DNA of 64,000 bases from Valencia hispanica (GCA_963556495.2 OY747713.1:49814224-49878223); one strand, 5' to 3'. Positions 12,067-23,583 are shown, numbered from the stretch's first letter. The notes: generated from the sequence alone by a model not told the origin. Translations and numbers: made by a program.

Positions 12067-13093
12067 GTAGCATGGGAGGCAGATCCTTTAGTTATCAGGC
12101 TCCTCTCCTGTGGAACCAGCTTCCAGTTCGAGTCCATGAGCCAGACACTCTTGTGTACTTTTAAGGCCAGGCTTAAAACTTTCCTTTTTGATAAAGTTTA
12201 TTCTTAAAGTGGCTAAGGTCATCCTGAGCTATCTCTGTTGTTAAGCTGCTATATGCTCCGACTGCTGGAGGACAGACTGACCACTTTTCTTTACTCTGCT
12301 ACTTTTCTCTTCTACTCCTCTCCAGTTGCATTATTGGCTGTTATTTCAACTGTTAACTTTGTTTTTTCGCAGTGTTTTTCTCTCCATAGAAGCTACACCT
12401 GGTCTGGTATCCTGCTTAGCTGCAATGCCCTGCTGGACGGGGGGCATCCCAGTCACTGAGCATCCCCCGTGTCCTGTAATCAAACCCCCAAACGGCCATG
12501 GCAGATGGCCGCTCCTACTGAGCCAGGTTCTGCAGGAGGTTTCTTCCTGTTAAAGGGGAGATTTTCCTCTCCACTGTCGCTACATGCTTGCTCAGTATGG
12601 GGGCTTGCTGAGGGATTGCTGTGGTTGGAGTCTGCATCAATAGGGCGCAACTGCCAGTCAATGACTCCACGCAATCTGCTGGGATTCTGTTATGGTCAAA
12701 AATACTTCAGGGTTCCAAAATAAAAGAAGACTGAAGTGGCCAGTGTGATAGTAAAGCATGAACCAGCATATCTGTCCTTAGATATCTTGCTGCCCCGGCG
12801 TCTGTCTTTCCGGTGATCTGACACATCTTTATCAGAAACATTACGCTGGAACAATAAGCTTGCTTCCCCTTAACTTGTCATCTTGCCCTAGATACATTCA
12901 CTAGACAGAGAATACGTAATTAAATCCTAATCACATTGGAATATTCCCACAACATAGAAAACTAGCCAAACCTTTAAACTGATTGGGATGTTTGTATTGA
13001 GATGACTTTCTTGTAAAGTGCCTTGAGATGATATCTGTTGTGAATCGGCGCTATATAAATAAACTGAGTTGAATTGAATTGAAATTGAATTGA
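12067..13093 (+). mobile_element. L2-type LINE 3' fragment, internally interrupted
   Basis: It begins inside the end of ORF2 (the GGGAGGCAGATC block encoding the shared GGRSFSYQAP region of other copies), continues through the long 3' UTR and ends with CGCTATATAAATAAACTGA and ATTGAATTGA-type repeats. It matches the 19.0-19.8 kb copy throughout, except for an unrelated block at about 12686-12958. There is no complete domain. The long 3' UTR gives several meaningless open frames. Confidence 0.85.
12686..12958. other. Unassigned insertion inside an L2 3' UTR
   Basis: The flanking L2 sequence reads ATCTGCTGGGATTC before and CTTTAAACTGATTGGGATG after, which are nearly contiguous in the other copies. 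The 270 bp between them match nothing else I recognise. It begins TGTTATGG, but neither clear terminal repeats nor a TSD could be read. Confidence 0.45.
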
Positions 13094-13529
13094 AAAACGG
13101 TACATTGGTGACATCGGCAGAGAAATTAGGAGACACTGGTGAGGTGCTGCACTCAGGCTGTCTCTCCCAGTGACAGCATGCGTGTGATTGGTCAATGTGT
13201 TTCAATGATGTTTCAGGGTTATTGTAAGACATCTCAAACAACTTGTAGATTTAATACAAATCAGTTCACTAGTACTTTTGATTACTCTGTGAAATATGAT
13301 GATCAATGCATTCTCATACGTAGGCTACTAGGCAGGCAACAGCTGCCATTTTACTGTTCCAACACCTGGAAAGCAGTGATTACTTTTAAAGGGCACTTAC
13401 ACAGACTTATATGTTTAGGTAATCGTAGGCATTATAAATGGAGTAAGATATTGTTAGTTAACTTTCTATTGTTATCCATAAAACTAGCATTTAAGTTAAC
13501 ATCAGCATTTTACATAATTTTGACTTAGT
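13094..13529. other. Unassigned, partly satellite-related
   Basis: No gene is supported. A 129-codon frame (13139-13528) lacks conserved motifs. The last 130 bp (TTAACTTTC, AGCATTTAAGTTAAC) already resemble the satellite that follows. Confidence 0.35.
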
Positions 13530-13594
13530 TGCTAAAGTTAATATACTGAATGGATTGAGATACAGTTAACCATGTTAGTGTTTGTCAACATGCT
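13530..13594 (+). repeat. Degenerate satellite, left part
   Basis: ATACTGAATGGATTGAG followed by TTAACCATGTTAGTGTTTG is one partial unit of the satellite that resumes at 15737. The array is split here by the ATGCT-flanked element. Confidence 0.7.
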
Positions 13595-13868
13595 TGTTGC
13601 TACCCGATCGGTACCGGAAACCCGATCTGCGCATGTGCGAAACGGGTCTACTTCCGCTCGAAGCATTTTACGATAGTTACGGGTCAGAGTATCTGTTAAG
13701 ATGTTAAAAATAATAAGTAGGCTATCTCTTAAAATATTTACAATAATGAAACAGTGCAATATAATGTTGACAAAAACGAAAAGGAGATGGTTACAGATCA
13801 GGACTGCCCGATCCTTACAAAGTCAATCTGCAAAGTCGGTCCATACAGATCCGATCCATACCACACAT

Positions 13869-14087
13869 TTTATTTTATTTTTTTAACAAATCTTTATTTA
13901 TATATCCATCATATTATACAAACAAACAAGGCATATTAGAACCTTTTGCATCAGACACCAAAACGTGTTGAATCAGCTTCTGCAAGTAAATAACAAAATT
14001 AAAGTCAATAAAATAAAATGGGCATTTAGAAAGGGTCTTATCATAAAAGGTTGTAGATTTCGATTAGCGAACACAGCCTTTGGGCAT
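13869..14087 (-). mobile_element. Short L1-like retro-insertion with 16-bp TSD
   Basis: The 16-mer GATCCATACCACACAT occurs at 13853-13868 and again at 14088-14103. The 219 bp between them read, on the minus strand, into AATAAAGATTTGTTAAAAAA with an A-rich end, as expected for target-primed insertion of a polyadenylated transcript. The content resembles an L1-type 3' end. It has no coding capacity. Confidence 0.75.
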
Positions 14088-14129
14088 GATCCATACCACA
14101 CATGTGTGAGGTTGAATCTTTGTCCAGGT

Positions 14130-15578
14130 TAATCTATCCAGCATATTCCCTAGCCATCCCACCAAGGACCATAGAAGAAATTAATAAAATGAATTTTTAT
14201 AATAATTCCATAATTTTATATGGAAAATAAACAACACTATTTTAGAAATAGGGACTTGATGAAAGACTATGAGGATGGGGGTATAAAAGCAATCGATTTG
14301 GAAATTAGGAATGGAATGTTAAAGATCAAATGGCTCCGATCCCTCTTAAAAATCATGAGATCTGGTTCTTGATACCCTCTCTTATTTTCAACAAAGTTGG
14401 AGTTTCTATTAGTATGAGATTTTGACATTTCTAAATTGTCCATAAAACTTTCCAAATTTCATCAACAGGTTTCTTTAATTGGGAAAATGATTTTCTAACA
14501 CAATTTCAATCCCCATAATGTTCCATTGTGGAATAATAGGGTGGAGTTGAGTAGGGGGAGATCTATGTTTGTGGAAGAATGGATGACAAAACAATTTTGG
14601 TCTGTCACACATATAATGGATAAAAACGGAAATATACTTGAATTAAATTATTTTAATGAGAAATATGGCATGAGTTGCTCCACTGAATAAGAAAGTCTTA
14701 CAGAATATCCCAATAGTCTTTATCCACACAATAAAGAATAATATTTTGAACATACTAACTCCCCCAAAAATTGTAATAATCAGTTTTGACGAAGTATTCG
14801 GTTAACACCTTATATCTAGGTAGGACAAAATACTCACTCCTTTTTAAAGATTAAAACAAATCTGAAATGTCACTGATTCAAACAAAATACTTAAAATTTC
14901 CAATTCCCCCCAAATTTAAAGAAGTTCACTTTAAAACTACAAAAAATAGTTATCCCTCAAATGAATTTATGACAGGAAGATTAAAATTTGAGTCAGACAA
15001 CTGCTATATTTGTACCAAAACTGTAGAAACAACAGATGTGTTCTAGAAACAGTGACTTTTGGTCCTTTCAAAATATTCAAATAGGAGTAATCCTCAAGGA
15101 CAAAAATTGTGAATTTTTAGTAAATAATCTCATTATTACAACAAAATATTACATACATAAATGCCGGTATGCCAAATCCCCCCTTCATGGCTTGCTCTTA
15201 AGAATGAACTCTCCTTGTTGCGTAAATCTCTGAAATTAGTAAATAAGCAAATAAGGCAAAAAGGTTATATACGTTTTTAGAGGAACCTGACCTTTCTTAA
15301 ACCCCTTGTTATTTGATTGATGTGTCTTGTTTATGTGATCTTACTTTTAATGATTTATTTTATTTGTCATGCCCATCTTTTTTTCTCTCTCCTTTTTTTC
15401 CTTATAGGCCTAATTATTGTTAGTTTGACTGAATAATATCAGATACACCATTGTCTATCTTCTGGTTAAAAACAGGAGGTGAGCAACCTGTTTAACTGTA
15501 AAAGTTTCAATTTGATAATTGAGATTGTCATTGTTTATACTTCCTTATTGTTTTAAATAAAGTTCTTAAAAATAAAAA
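14130..15578 (+). pseudogene. L1-like LINE ORF2 C-terminal region and 3' UTR
   Basis: In three interchanging frames the sequence encodes pieces typical of the C-terminal third of fish L1 ORF2: AIPPRTIEEINKMNFY near 14150-14200, IKWLRSLLK near 14326, WFLIPSLIFNKVG near 14365-14400, and a zinc-knuckle-like DNCYICTKTVETTDV near 14998-15041, with decayed positions throughout. The 3' UTR ends in TTTTAAATAAAGTTCTTAAA near 15552-15570. RT and endonuclease domains are absent. It lies inside the ATGCT-flanked element and is interrupted near its start by the 219-bp insertion or begins just after it. No TSD for this copy was found. Confidence 0.7.
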
Positions 15579-15736
15579 GTTTGTAAACGGAGGTATCCAT
15601 TGTTTAAATGGTCCCGGCAGTCGAAAAGGAGGCAAAGCTGTCGGGGAACTAACTGTCGCAATTTTGGCGAGGAAGTGACGTAGAATTCGCACATACACGG
15701 TACGGATTCCGGTACCGATCGGGTAGCGACAATGCT

Positions 15737-16450
15737 ATCTGTGGCATTTAAGCTAACATTAGCATTTTGCCTAACATTAGCATTTTAGCTCCTGTATCAT
15801 TTCGTTTTTAGGTAGATTTTAACATACTGAATGGATTGAGTTATTGTAAACCAGTATGTTAATGTTTGCCAACATGCTACCAATAGTGTTTTAACTAACC
15901 ATAGCAATTTAGCTGATCTAAGATAATATTGGAATTTTGGCTAATTTTGACTTAACAACGAAAATTATCATAATGAATGGGTTGAGTTACTGTTAACCAT
16001 CATGTTAGTGTTTGCAAAAATGCTCTCTCTAGCATGTAAGCTAAAATTAACATTTTAGGTAACATTAGCATTTAAGCTAATTTTAGCTAACATTTGCATT
16101 GTAGGAAGATTGTAATACTAGCATTTGAGCTAACATGAGCATTTCAGCCAATATCAGTACATAATCTAATTTTAACTTAACAGCTAAAGTTAACATACTG
16201 AATGGATTATGTTCATATTTACGGCTGTGTTAGTGTTTGCAAGCATGTTACCACTAGGATTTTAGCTAACATGAGCATTTCAGCTAATTTTAGCTAATAG
16301 TTCCATTTTAGCTCATTTTTAATATACTGAATGGATTGAATTATTGTTAACCAACATGTTTGTGTTTGCCAACATGCAACCACTAGTTTTGTAGCTAACA
16401 TTCTGAATTTACTTCATTTCAGCTAACACTGGCTTTTTAGCCAATTTTGA
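15737..16450 (+). repeat. Degenerate satellite, about 130-220 bp units
   Basis: The phrase ACTGAATGGATT recurs near 15829, 15973 (mutated), 16197 and 16327. Each is followed by a TTAACCA...GTTAGTGTTTGCCAACATGC block and then several AGCTAACATTAGCATTT words. Unit lengths are irregular, so the array is old. A short word of the type TTAGCTAACATTAGCATTT is also repeated inside each unit. Confidence 0.75.
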
Positions 16451-18036
16451 CAATTTTGCTATGTGGTAGGGTTGACAGACGTTTTTCTGATTCTTCTACT
16501 TACACTTTAGAAAGTCTTCTGCAGTTGATTTCAAATACTTCAGCTATTTTCTGCAAATAATTTCAGCTTACAGCATTCACACTGCATTTTCGTAGGAAAT
16601 GCAACTTTTTCTAGTTTTAAAAGGGGCCTAAAGAGCCACTTTCAGCTCCGAAGCTGTTATCCTTTTTGTGATCCTATCTCAAAACGACTGAAGTTAAAGT
16701 GCACCATCTTTATTTTTAATTTATTGTAAAAGTAAAACTATGAAGGTAAAAAATAAGGGAAGTAAGGGTCCAAGGGAACAATTAGTCATGGTTTCTGTGC
16801 CAATGCAAATCACCATAAGAAAATAATTTAGAATGACCTCCTCAGTACAGGGGCCAGACCACTTTTACAGGGGGACTGGCCCCTGGTCTCCTCCATCTAG
16901 GGTCGCCCATGTGAAAGCCTGTCGCCTAAAGTTGGGATATTTTTCCGTCAGCAGGTTCCAGAAGTGTCGCCTTATGTTGATATGGATTTTATTCCAATGT
17001 TCTTGGTTAGTGTTGGTGCCTCATCTTCAACAGCAGAGCTATCCAGGCTATAAAAGATTGTTATTTGGGACAGTATCATCAAAATCAATATTTCCACTGA
17101 ATAGGAAACACAAATGATGACAGATTGGATTGAGGAAAAGTCAGTAAAGATCTAAAGCAAGATGTCGGAGTGACAAAGGAATTTCTGTTTTCTATTGGAG
17201 ATGTTGGGACCCCATTTTCCACAAATAAACTGAACAGTCGGCGGGAAGCAATTTTCCCCAGATGGACTGAGCAAACCGCATCTCCCAGCATTCCTAGCGG
17301 TGACCCCAACACACTCCCATTGGTCCGTGGCCACCAATGGTGACATCAACGGTCGACCTCATGGCCAAAGGGCTAATAAGTAGGTGGTGGCAGCCATTTC
17401 AAATTGTTCTCAGCAGAAACTTCTGCTACAGAGAGGAGGTCTCACTGGTGAAAATTCTCTTTTGTTCTGACCGGGGAGAATTCTCATTTCCATGCTTCGA
17501 AGTGCCCATTGCTGATTTTGTATCTAGCTTGGGTTATATCAGGACTGTTCCAAGACAGTTCGTTATGACGTCGACCTGCAAGGCGTCCGGCCTGCAGTTG
17601 GGACACGGTCCTAAGAATCCTGCGCAGGTCCTAACTCTCCTTTTCTTGCTCAACTATGGACACATTTTGCTCCCCTCTTTGTGGACTTGACCTCCCTCAA
17701 AGCAAAGTAGGACTGAACTGGTTCATCCAACGTAATCTTGTGTCTGGGAAGATAAATAGGGAAAATAGAGTTCTTAGCGACTTAGATCTCGTTCATTGTT
17801 GGTTTAAAGTGTTTTTAAGCACTGAATCTGTTTTCTCATTTAGCGTTGCCACATTCATTCGTTTGAGCTGTTTTATTTGCTGTTTTAAAACTGGTTTTTA
17901 TCCTAAACAGAACTCAGTCGTTCTTTCCTTCTCTCTTTCCCTCGCTCTTTCTTGCTCTCTGATCACCTGATTGCCAGAGTCGGGCTCGGTCCGACCTGCT
18001 ACAGCTGGTCTGTTAGCTGAAAGGTTAACTTCATTG
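16451..18036. other. Unassigned DNA
   Basis: No gene is supported. Frames at 16833-17117 and 17337-17970 lack recognisable motifs. The last 120 bp before 18036 are pyrimidine-rich, then read GAGTCGGGCTCGG, which might be the end of an LTR, but no partner repeat is visible. Confidence 0.35.
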
Positions 18037-19845
18037 GCTTGAACATGTTGCAGGGATCAAAGGAAAGGCACTAGGCTGGTTTAAACCATATTTGTCTGAT
18101 AGATTCCAGTTTGTTCATCTAAATGATAAATCTTCTTCACTCTCAAGGGTTACTTGTGGAGTTCCACAGGTTTTCTTTGCTTGGACCAATTCTGTTCACC
18201 ATATTTATGCTCCCAATTGGTAGAATCATTAGACAGCATGGGATAAATTTCAACAGCTATGCAGATGATACACAACTATATTTATCCATAAATCCTGATG
18301 AACCCAGTCAGTTAGGTAGATTACAGGCCTGTCTGGAAGACATAAAAACATGGATGACCCTAAACTTTTTGCTTTTAAATTCTGACAAAACAGAAGTTGC
18401 TGTCTTTGGACCAGAAGTTCTTAAACAGAAACTGATTAGTCAATCACTTCATCCGGATGGCATTAAATTGGCCCCCAGTAATAACATAAAGAACCTCGGC
18501 GTTATTTTTGACCGAGACTTGACATTTAAATCCCATATTAAACAGGTTTCTAGGATTTCTTTCTTTCACCTCCGGAATATTGCTAAAATTAGAAACATCC
18601 TGTCCAGGAGTGATGCTGAGAAACTAGTCCATGCATTTGTTACCTCAAGGCTGGACTACTGTAATTCTTTACTATCAGGTAGTCCACAAAATGCCATTGA
18701 AAACCTTCAGTTGATCCAAAATGCGGCAGCAAGAGTTCTGATGAATATTAAAAAGAGAGATCACATTTCTCCTGCTTTAGCTTCCCTTCATTGGCTCCCT
18801 GTTAAATCTAGAATATAATTTAAGATCCTTCTTCTTACATACAAAGCCCTTAATAATTAAGCTCCATCATACATCAGAGATCTAATTGTTCCTTATGTTC
18901 CTAACAGAGCCCTTCGTTCTCAGACTGCAGGTTTACTTGTAGTTCCTAGGATTTCTAAAAGTAGAATGGGAGGCAGATCTTTTAGTTATCAGGCTCCTCT
19001 CCTGTGGAACCAGCTCCCAGCTTTAGTCCGTGAGGCAGACACTCTGTTTACTTTTAAGGCCAGGCTTAAAACTTTCCTTTTTGATAAAGCTTATAGTTAG
19101 AGTGGCTAAGGTCATCCTGAGCTATATCTGTAGTTATAGCTCAGTAACTATATCTATAGTTATCTGCTATAGGCTTAGACTGCTGGAGGACAGACTTACC
19201 AATTTTCTTCACTCTGCTACTTCCTTTTCGCCTACGACTCTCCAGTTGTATTACAGTACAATCTGTTATTTCGACTGTTAACTTTGTTTTCTCTCAGTGT
19301 TTTTCTCTCCATAGAAGATATACCTGCTCTGGTATCCTGCTTGGCTGCAATGCCCTGTTGGACGGGGGGCATCGACTGGGATGATCCTCCCAGTAACTGA
19401 ACATCCGCTGTGTCCTGTTATCAACTTTTTACTTTCTGTAACATAGAAATTACTCTTATACCAGATCTTCTGTTCCTTCAGTGTCTCTGCTCTGTCTTCT
19501 CAAACCCCCAGACGGTCGTGGCAGATGGCTGCTCCTACTGAGCCTGGTTCTGTTGGAGGTTTCTTCCTGTTAAAGGGGAGTTTGTCCTCTCCACCGTCGC
19601 CAAATATTTGCTCAGTATGAGGGATTGCTGAAGGATTGCAGTGGTTGGAAAGTCTGCATCAACGGGGCCCAACCTCACGCCAATGACTGACGCAATCTGC
19701 TGGGATTCCTTAAATAGGAAACTTTTTAACTGATTGGAATGTTTGTTTAAATGTATTGAAATGACTTCTTGTTAAGTGCCTTGAGATGACATCTGTTGTG
19801 AATTGGCGCTATATAAATAAACTGAATTGAATTGAATTGAATTGT
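18037..19845 (+). mobile_element. 5'-truncated L2-type LINE
   Basis: It corresponds base for base, with scattered changes, to the 3' 1.7 kb of the near-complete copy at 48.4-53 kb on the other strand. It starts at GCTTGAACATGTTGCAGGG inside ORF2, retains the RT core and C-terminal arm, then the 3' UTR, and ends in CTGAATTGAATTGAATTGAA. It keeps about 76 bp near 19018-19093 that the longer copy has lost. Confidence 0.92.
18056..19100 (+). pseudogene. L2-type RT fragment (ORF2)
   Basis: This encodes the RT segment from GKALGWFKPYLSDRFQF through the CGVPQ motif, then after a frameshift near 18170-18176 GPILFTIFMLPIG, the catalytic YADDTQLY and the thumb region with KNLGVIFDRDLTFKSHIKQ. A nonsense change (TAA at 18816-18818) follows KSRI, where the sister copy has a Glu codon. 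After it the C-terminal arm continues (GGRSFSYQAPLLWNQLP, then FKARLKTFLFDKAYS). YADD is intact here, unlike in the longer copy. It cannot make a functional enzyme. Confidence 0.88.
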
Positions 19846-20984
19846 TCCTTTGTCTGTTAGTTAAAGCTGTGGCCTCAATTTTAGCCAAAGCTAGTTTTAT
19901 GGCCCTTTTTATGGAGGACTACAGGGGTCACTGGAAAAGCAATACAGCATTTTGACGATGAGTGCTTAATTGTGAGTTAAAAATATAGATTGCTAAATGT
20001 AATTTCAAATTCAACAATTAATCCATACCAAAAAAAGACAAATTTGAGAAGCATTTTGTAATTACACATTTTAAATTGAAATACTAAAGAGGAATTGCAA
20101 ATTGTATTTATTATTTGATTATTAAATACTGTGATTTGAAAAAAAATGTCAAATCCTATTTCAAAATGGAGAATTAAATAACACAATTAATAAATGAAAT
20201 TGTAAATATCTTTCCTTTTCATACATTTAAAAAAGTTATTCCCTTTTCTACATTCGTTTTCTCTTTCCGGCTCCCATTTTCAAATCCTTTTTGCAATTGC
20301 ATTTCCTAAATGGTTTCCCCTCTCCTTTTAGCATTTGAGTGACCCTCCTGGTCCCTGAGCACACTGAAAACCAAGTTCAACCAATCACAACTGCTCCTCG
20401 AATGTAACCAGCTTAATTGTGTTTAATTTCAAATATTATTGTTTTCTAAGATCTGTAGTAATTAGTTGCATGCTTTAGAGTAGATGGAAACCATTGACAA
20501 AATATTTTGGCTGTAAGATTGATGTATTTTCTTAATAAATTCCCCTTAGCTTAAAGAGAAGGTTGTCTGTGATTAATTGCCATAAAGCGTACAATTAATG
20601 TCCACAGCATGCGAATCTACACCTTCAAGAAGAGACTGGTCTTCTAATACAGAAGTGGTGCCCCGAATATTAATAGGTTAAATTTGAACCTCATCAATAA
20701 TTGTATTAATATAAAATTATTGATCATAAAATATTGATGGTTTTATAAGCCAGACAAAATTCGCTCACTGTGTCACAACAGACAATTAATTTCATTTTAC
20801 ATAATCGCAGGACCCATATTGTTAAATACTTTATTATGTGTTTGTTCTAGTTCATGACAAATGTTTATTTTACAAAAATGAATTTCTACTCACGATCAAA
20901 TGAAATAATTAGTTCCTTTTTGTAGTTTATTGAACTTTCAGCAATTACAGTGGCCGCAGTGCACCACAACAAGCAAAATAGTTC
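19846..20984. other. Unassigned AT-rich DNA
   Basis: No gene or element is recognised. Minus-strand frames here are short and without motifs. Confidence 0.4.
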
Positions 20985-21142
20985 CAAACACGTTGCTCTG
21001 CTGGGGTAAAAACAGGATATTGCTATCTGGACCTTGGAATATAGAGTGTGTTTGGGGTGTATGAGTGTGTGTACAGGGTCCATTCCTGTGTGTCTTGGTG
21101 TGCAGGTGAGAGTGTGTGTGCGTAGGAGTGAGGGAACGTCCC
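20985..21142 (+). repeat. GT-rich flank, possible detached 5' part of retroelement B
   Basis: CTGGACCTTGGAATATAGAG followed by repeated GTGTGTG runs has the look of the G/T-rich retroelement tail that resumes at about 23890. If so, the GACGTCC-rich element between them is an insertion. I could not find a matching target duplication, so this continuity is inference. Confidence 0.3.
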
Positions 21143-21373
21143 ACTGCGCAATGTGACGTCAGAGTGACGTCTTTTCTGTCGTTTTTGGACGTCCAAATTT
21201 CGTTCACTAAAGGGGTTGTTTTATAACGCCAGGTGACGTCTTTTTTGGACATCTACTGCACGTCTAATGTTCACGTCCGTGGGACCTCCAAGTAAGGGCT
21301 ATTTATTGTTCAAACGTGGTTGTTTTGTAACGCCAGGTGACTTCATTTTTTGACATCTACTGCATGTCTAATG

Positions 21374-22487
21374 TTCTTTTCTTTTTTTTTTTTTTTGAAC
21401 GTGTCCTGTTTGGCAGTGTGGAGCTCAGAATTGGTGTCTGAGTACCAAGTAGAAGCCCAACAGATTTACTTTCACAAGCGGAGCAGTACAGCTTTTGCTA
21501 TAGTACTCCACTTGATATATGTGTGAAAAATCTTTATTATGAATTGTTGGGGTTTTTATTTCCTGATGTTATGGACACGGAGACGGAAAATTAAGGAGAT
21601 GAAAGAAGGAAGATGAAGAAGAGAGGTAGGAAACAAAAAGTCAAGAGAGAGGGTGAGTTGAAAATACAAGAGAAGAAAGGGAACAAAGAAAACACAGGAA
21701 GACATTGATGTCTGCCTCCATACCCACAGGACGGCAGAGAGAGGGGGAAAAACAAAATAAAACACGAAAAAGGAACATCGACAAAACCAACCAAACATTG
21801 TGAACTAAGAATTACACAACCACATCACACAAAAATAGATATAAAAATACAACAACAATGTCACAGAAAAACTCATGGTACCGATTAATCAAGCTCTAGT
21901 AATGATAACCTAAGCCCAAGAATATTTCCTTAAACACCAGAGACCCCACATCTATGTGTGTTTGTTAGCATGCTGGTGCATATAAGGGTTCTCCATAAGA
22001 GTGTTCCATAGTTGGTGTGAGCAGACATCAATCCGTCTCCCAGGAATCGATGCAGACATGAAGGAGATCGGAGCAAAGACGTCCAAAGGACCGTCAGAGC
22101 CCCAGGCGGACCCGGGCGGGGCCGACCGCATCCCCCAAGAGAGGAGCAAAGGAGAACCCCAGGGGAACATCCAGCGGCCACTATGCAGGGGCTCGGGGGG
22201 CAGCAGTGACGAGCCCACGGGCCCCGCCGGCAACCGGCCGCGCCGGGGCGGGCCGGTCGTCAGACCGGGGGAGCCGGGGCCCAGGGGCACCCCACCCCCC
22301 AGCAGGGACCCGACAAGGGACCGGCCGACGAGGGGCCCCCGGCACTGCAGGGGCTGCGGCCGGCCGCCACGCACCGCCTCCACCCTAGGCCAATCCCCAC
22401 CGCCAACATCCCAGCGCCCCACTGATAGCCGCAGGGGACGGACAGCATCCCCAGGCCGGGCTCAGCCAGCATCTGGACGCCAAGTTG
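21374..22487 (-). mobile_element. Retroelement tail A, polyadenylated, 16-bp TSD
   Basis: TACTGCATGTCTAATG flanks it on both sides (21358-21373 and 22488-22503). On the minus strand it runs from a very GC-rich segment, through a CACCAACTATGGAACACTC region with GT/CA runs, to an A-rich end (the T run at about 21378-21397). The last kilobase is the inverted counterpart of 26.9-27.87 kb: for instance TGAGTACCAAGTAGAAGCC at 21440 and its complement near 27786. It looks like the 3' UTR of an L1-type LINE, 5'-truncated. Long open frames on both strands here reflect GC richness, not coding. Confidence 0.75.
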
Positions 22488-22503
22488 TACTGCATGTCTA
22501 ATG

Positions 22504-23107
22504 GGACCTCTGTGTAAAGGCTATTTATAGTCCAAATGTGGTCATTTTAGACATCTTTTCAGTATCAAATTTAGACTAATTTTAGACGTTTTATACTACT
22601 TCTATAACTTTCAAGAGTGTGGAGGACATGTTTTCTTTACCAGTTAATTTACCTGTAGCTTTGTTGAGCTCAACAGCTAGTTTGGTCTTTTTGTGAACGT
22701 ACTCAAGTCAAACTTTCGTTTAAAAGCACAATTAGGACGGAAACGCCACCTAAGAGCACCAGCTAAAATAACATCGAAACTGAACATGAACCAAGGGTTC
22801 TGTGCAGCTAACATAAAACAAACGTGTGTTGTTAAGGCCTGCTTGGCCATTCGCTGCTGTAACTATAGCAGGCTTGGGGAGTTTAAGACAATAAGGCTAA
22901 ACTAACACTATAAGTACACATGGATAGAACTCATTAGGCTTATCAAACTTACCTTCAATTTAGAGAAAAGCGGTGGGTTATTCACCAGCGATGCAGACTG
23001 ACAAGCTATGCCTTTCACGTCAAATTGCGCCAAATGCCTGACGTGAAAAAAAGCTGTGTGTTATTTCAATGCTTCGAACACACTGAATTGCAGAAATGTC
23101 TGCCGTG
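22504..23107. other. Interior of GACGTCC-rich element, non-coding
   Basis: I see no gene. This is the middle of the candidate CACTA-like element, with only short frames and no transposase motif. Confidence 0.4.
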
Positions 23108-23120
23108 TTGCCTTGGCCAT

Positions 23121-23255
23121 TGGTCTTCTTCTTCTTATAGTTTATTGGCGGGTGGCATCTAACTTTAAGGTGCATTTCCGCCACCTACTGTACTGGAATG
23201 TGGTTCGGAGTAAGAGCGAAAAAAACAAACAAACAAACAAACAAAAAAAACTAGA
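23121..23255 (+). mobile_element. SINE-like or MITE insertion with A-rich tail
   Basis: It starts TGGTCTTCTTCTTCTTATAG, carries GGTGCATTTCCGCCACCTAC and ends in an AAAC-rich tail. Flanks TTGCCTTGGCCAT (23108-23120) and TTGCCTCGGCCAA (23256-23268) look like a target duplication with two differences. A related sequence lies at about 31978-32065. The tail and TSD favour retrotransposition, but I do not recognise an RNA-derived head. Confidence 0.5.
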
Positions 23256-23583
23256 TTGCCTCGGCCAATCAGAGTGGCGTTTACATTATATATTTTTTTT
23301 TATTAGTGGCGTTTACATGATGTATTCATTTAATAAATGTAAACATTTATTTATTATTATTATTCAGTAGGTCATTTTCCTGTTTTTAACTGTTTATTTA
23401 TATAGTAAAAAAAAACAGGAAAATGAACTACAGAATAAAATAATAGGCATGCATATAATAAATCGTGTTTATAAATAATATTGGCTGTTCATTTGTATTA
23501 ATCATGTTGATGCAACAATGTTGATATTTGTAAATAAACAAATGCCTAAGTAAACTTCCTGCACCTGTCATAGATGTCCAAAT

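Larger units (their letters stand above)
13595..15731. mobile_element. Unclassified TIR element, ATGCT target duplication
   Basis: The left terminus TGTTGCTACCCGATCGGTAC and the right terminus GTACCGATCGGGTAGCGACA are near-perfect inverted repeats; similarity continues imperfectly for about 50 bp (CCGGAA; GTGCGAA against TTCGCAC). ATGCT lies directly outside both ends (13590-13594 and 15732-15736), and the flanks belong to the same satellite, so the empty site is evident. No transposase was recognised. The interior is largely L1-derived DNA. A 5-bp duplication with TG...CA ends does not settle the superfamily; a relic DNA transposon is most likely. Confidence 0.75.

Noticed and set aside
15737..16450. 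CRISPR-like array
   Set aside because: Units are irregular, degenerate and without constant repeats plus unique spacers. This is eukaryotic satellite DNA.
22001..22501. 166-codon plus-strand frame and overlapping minus frames
   Set aside because: The stretch is very GC-rich with few stop codons on any strand. It lies in retroelement A, and no frame shows conserved motifs.
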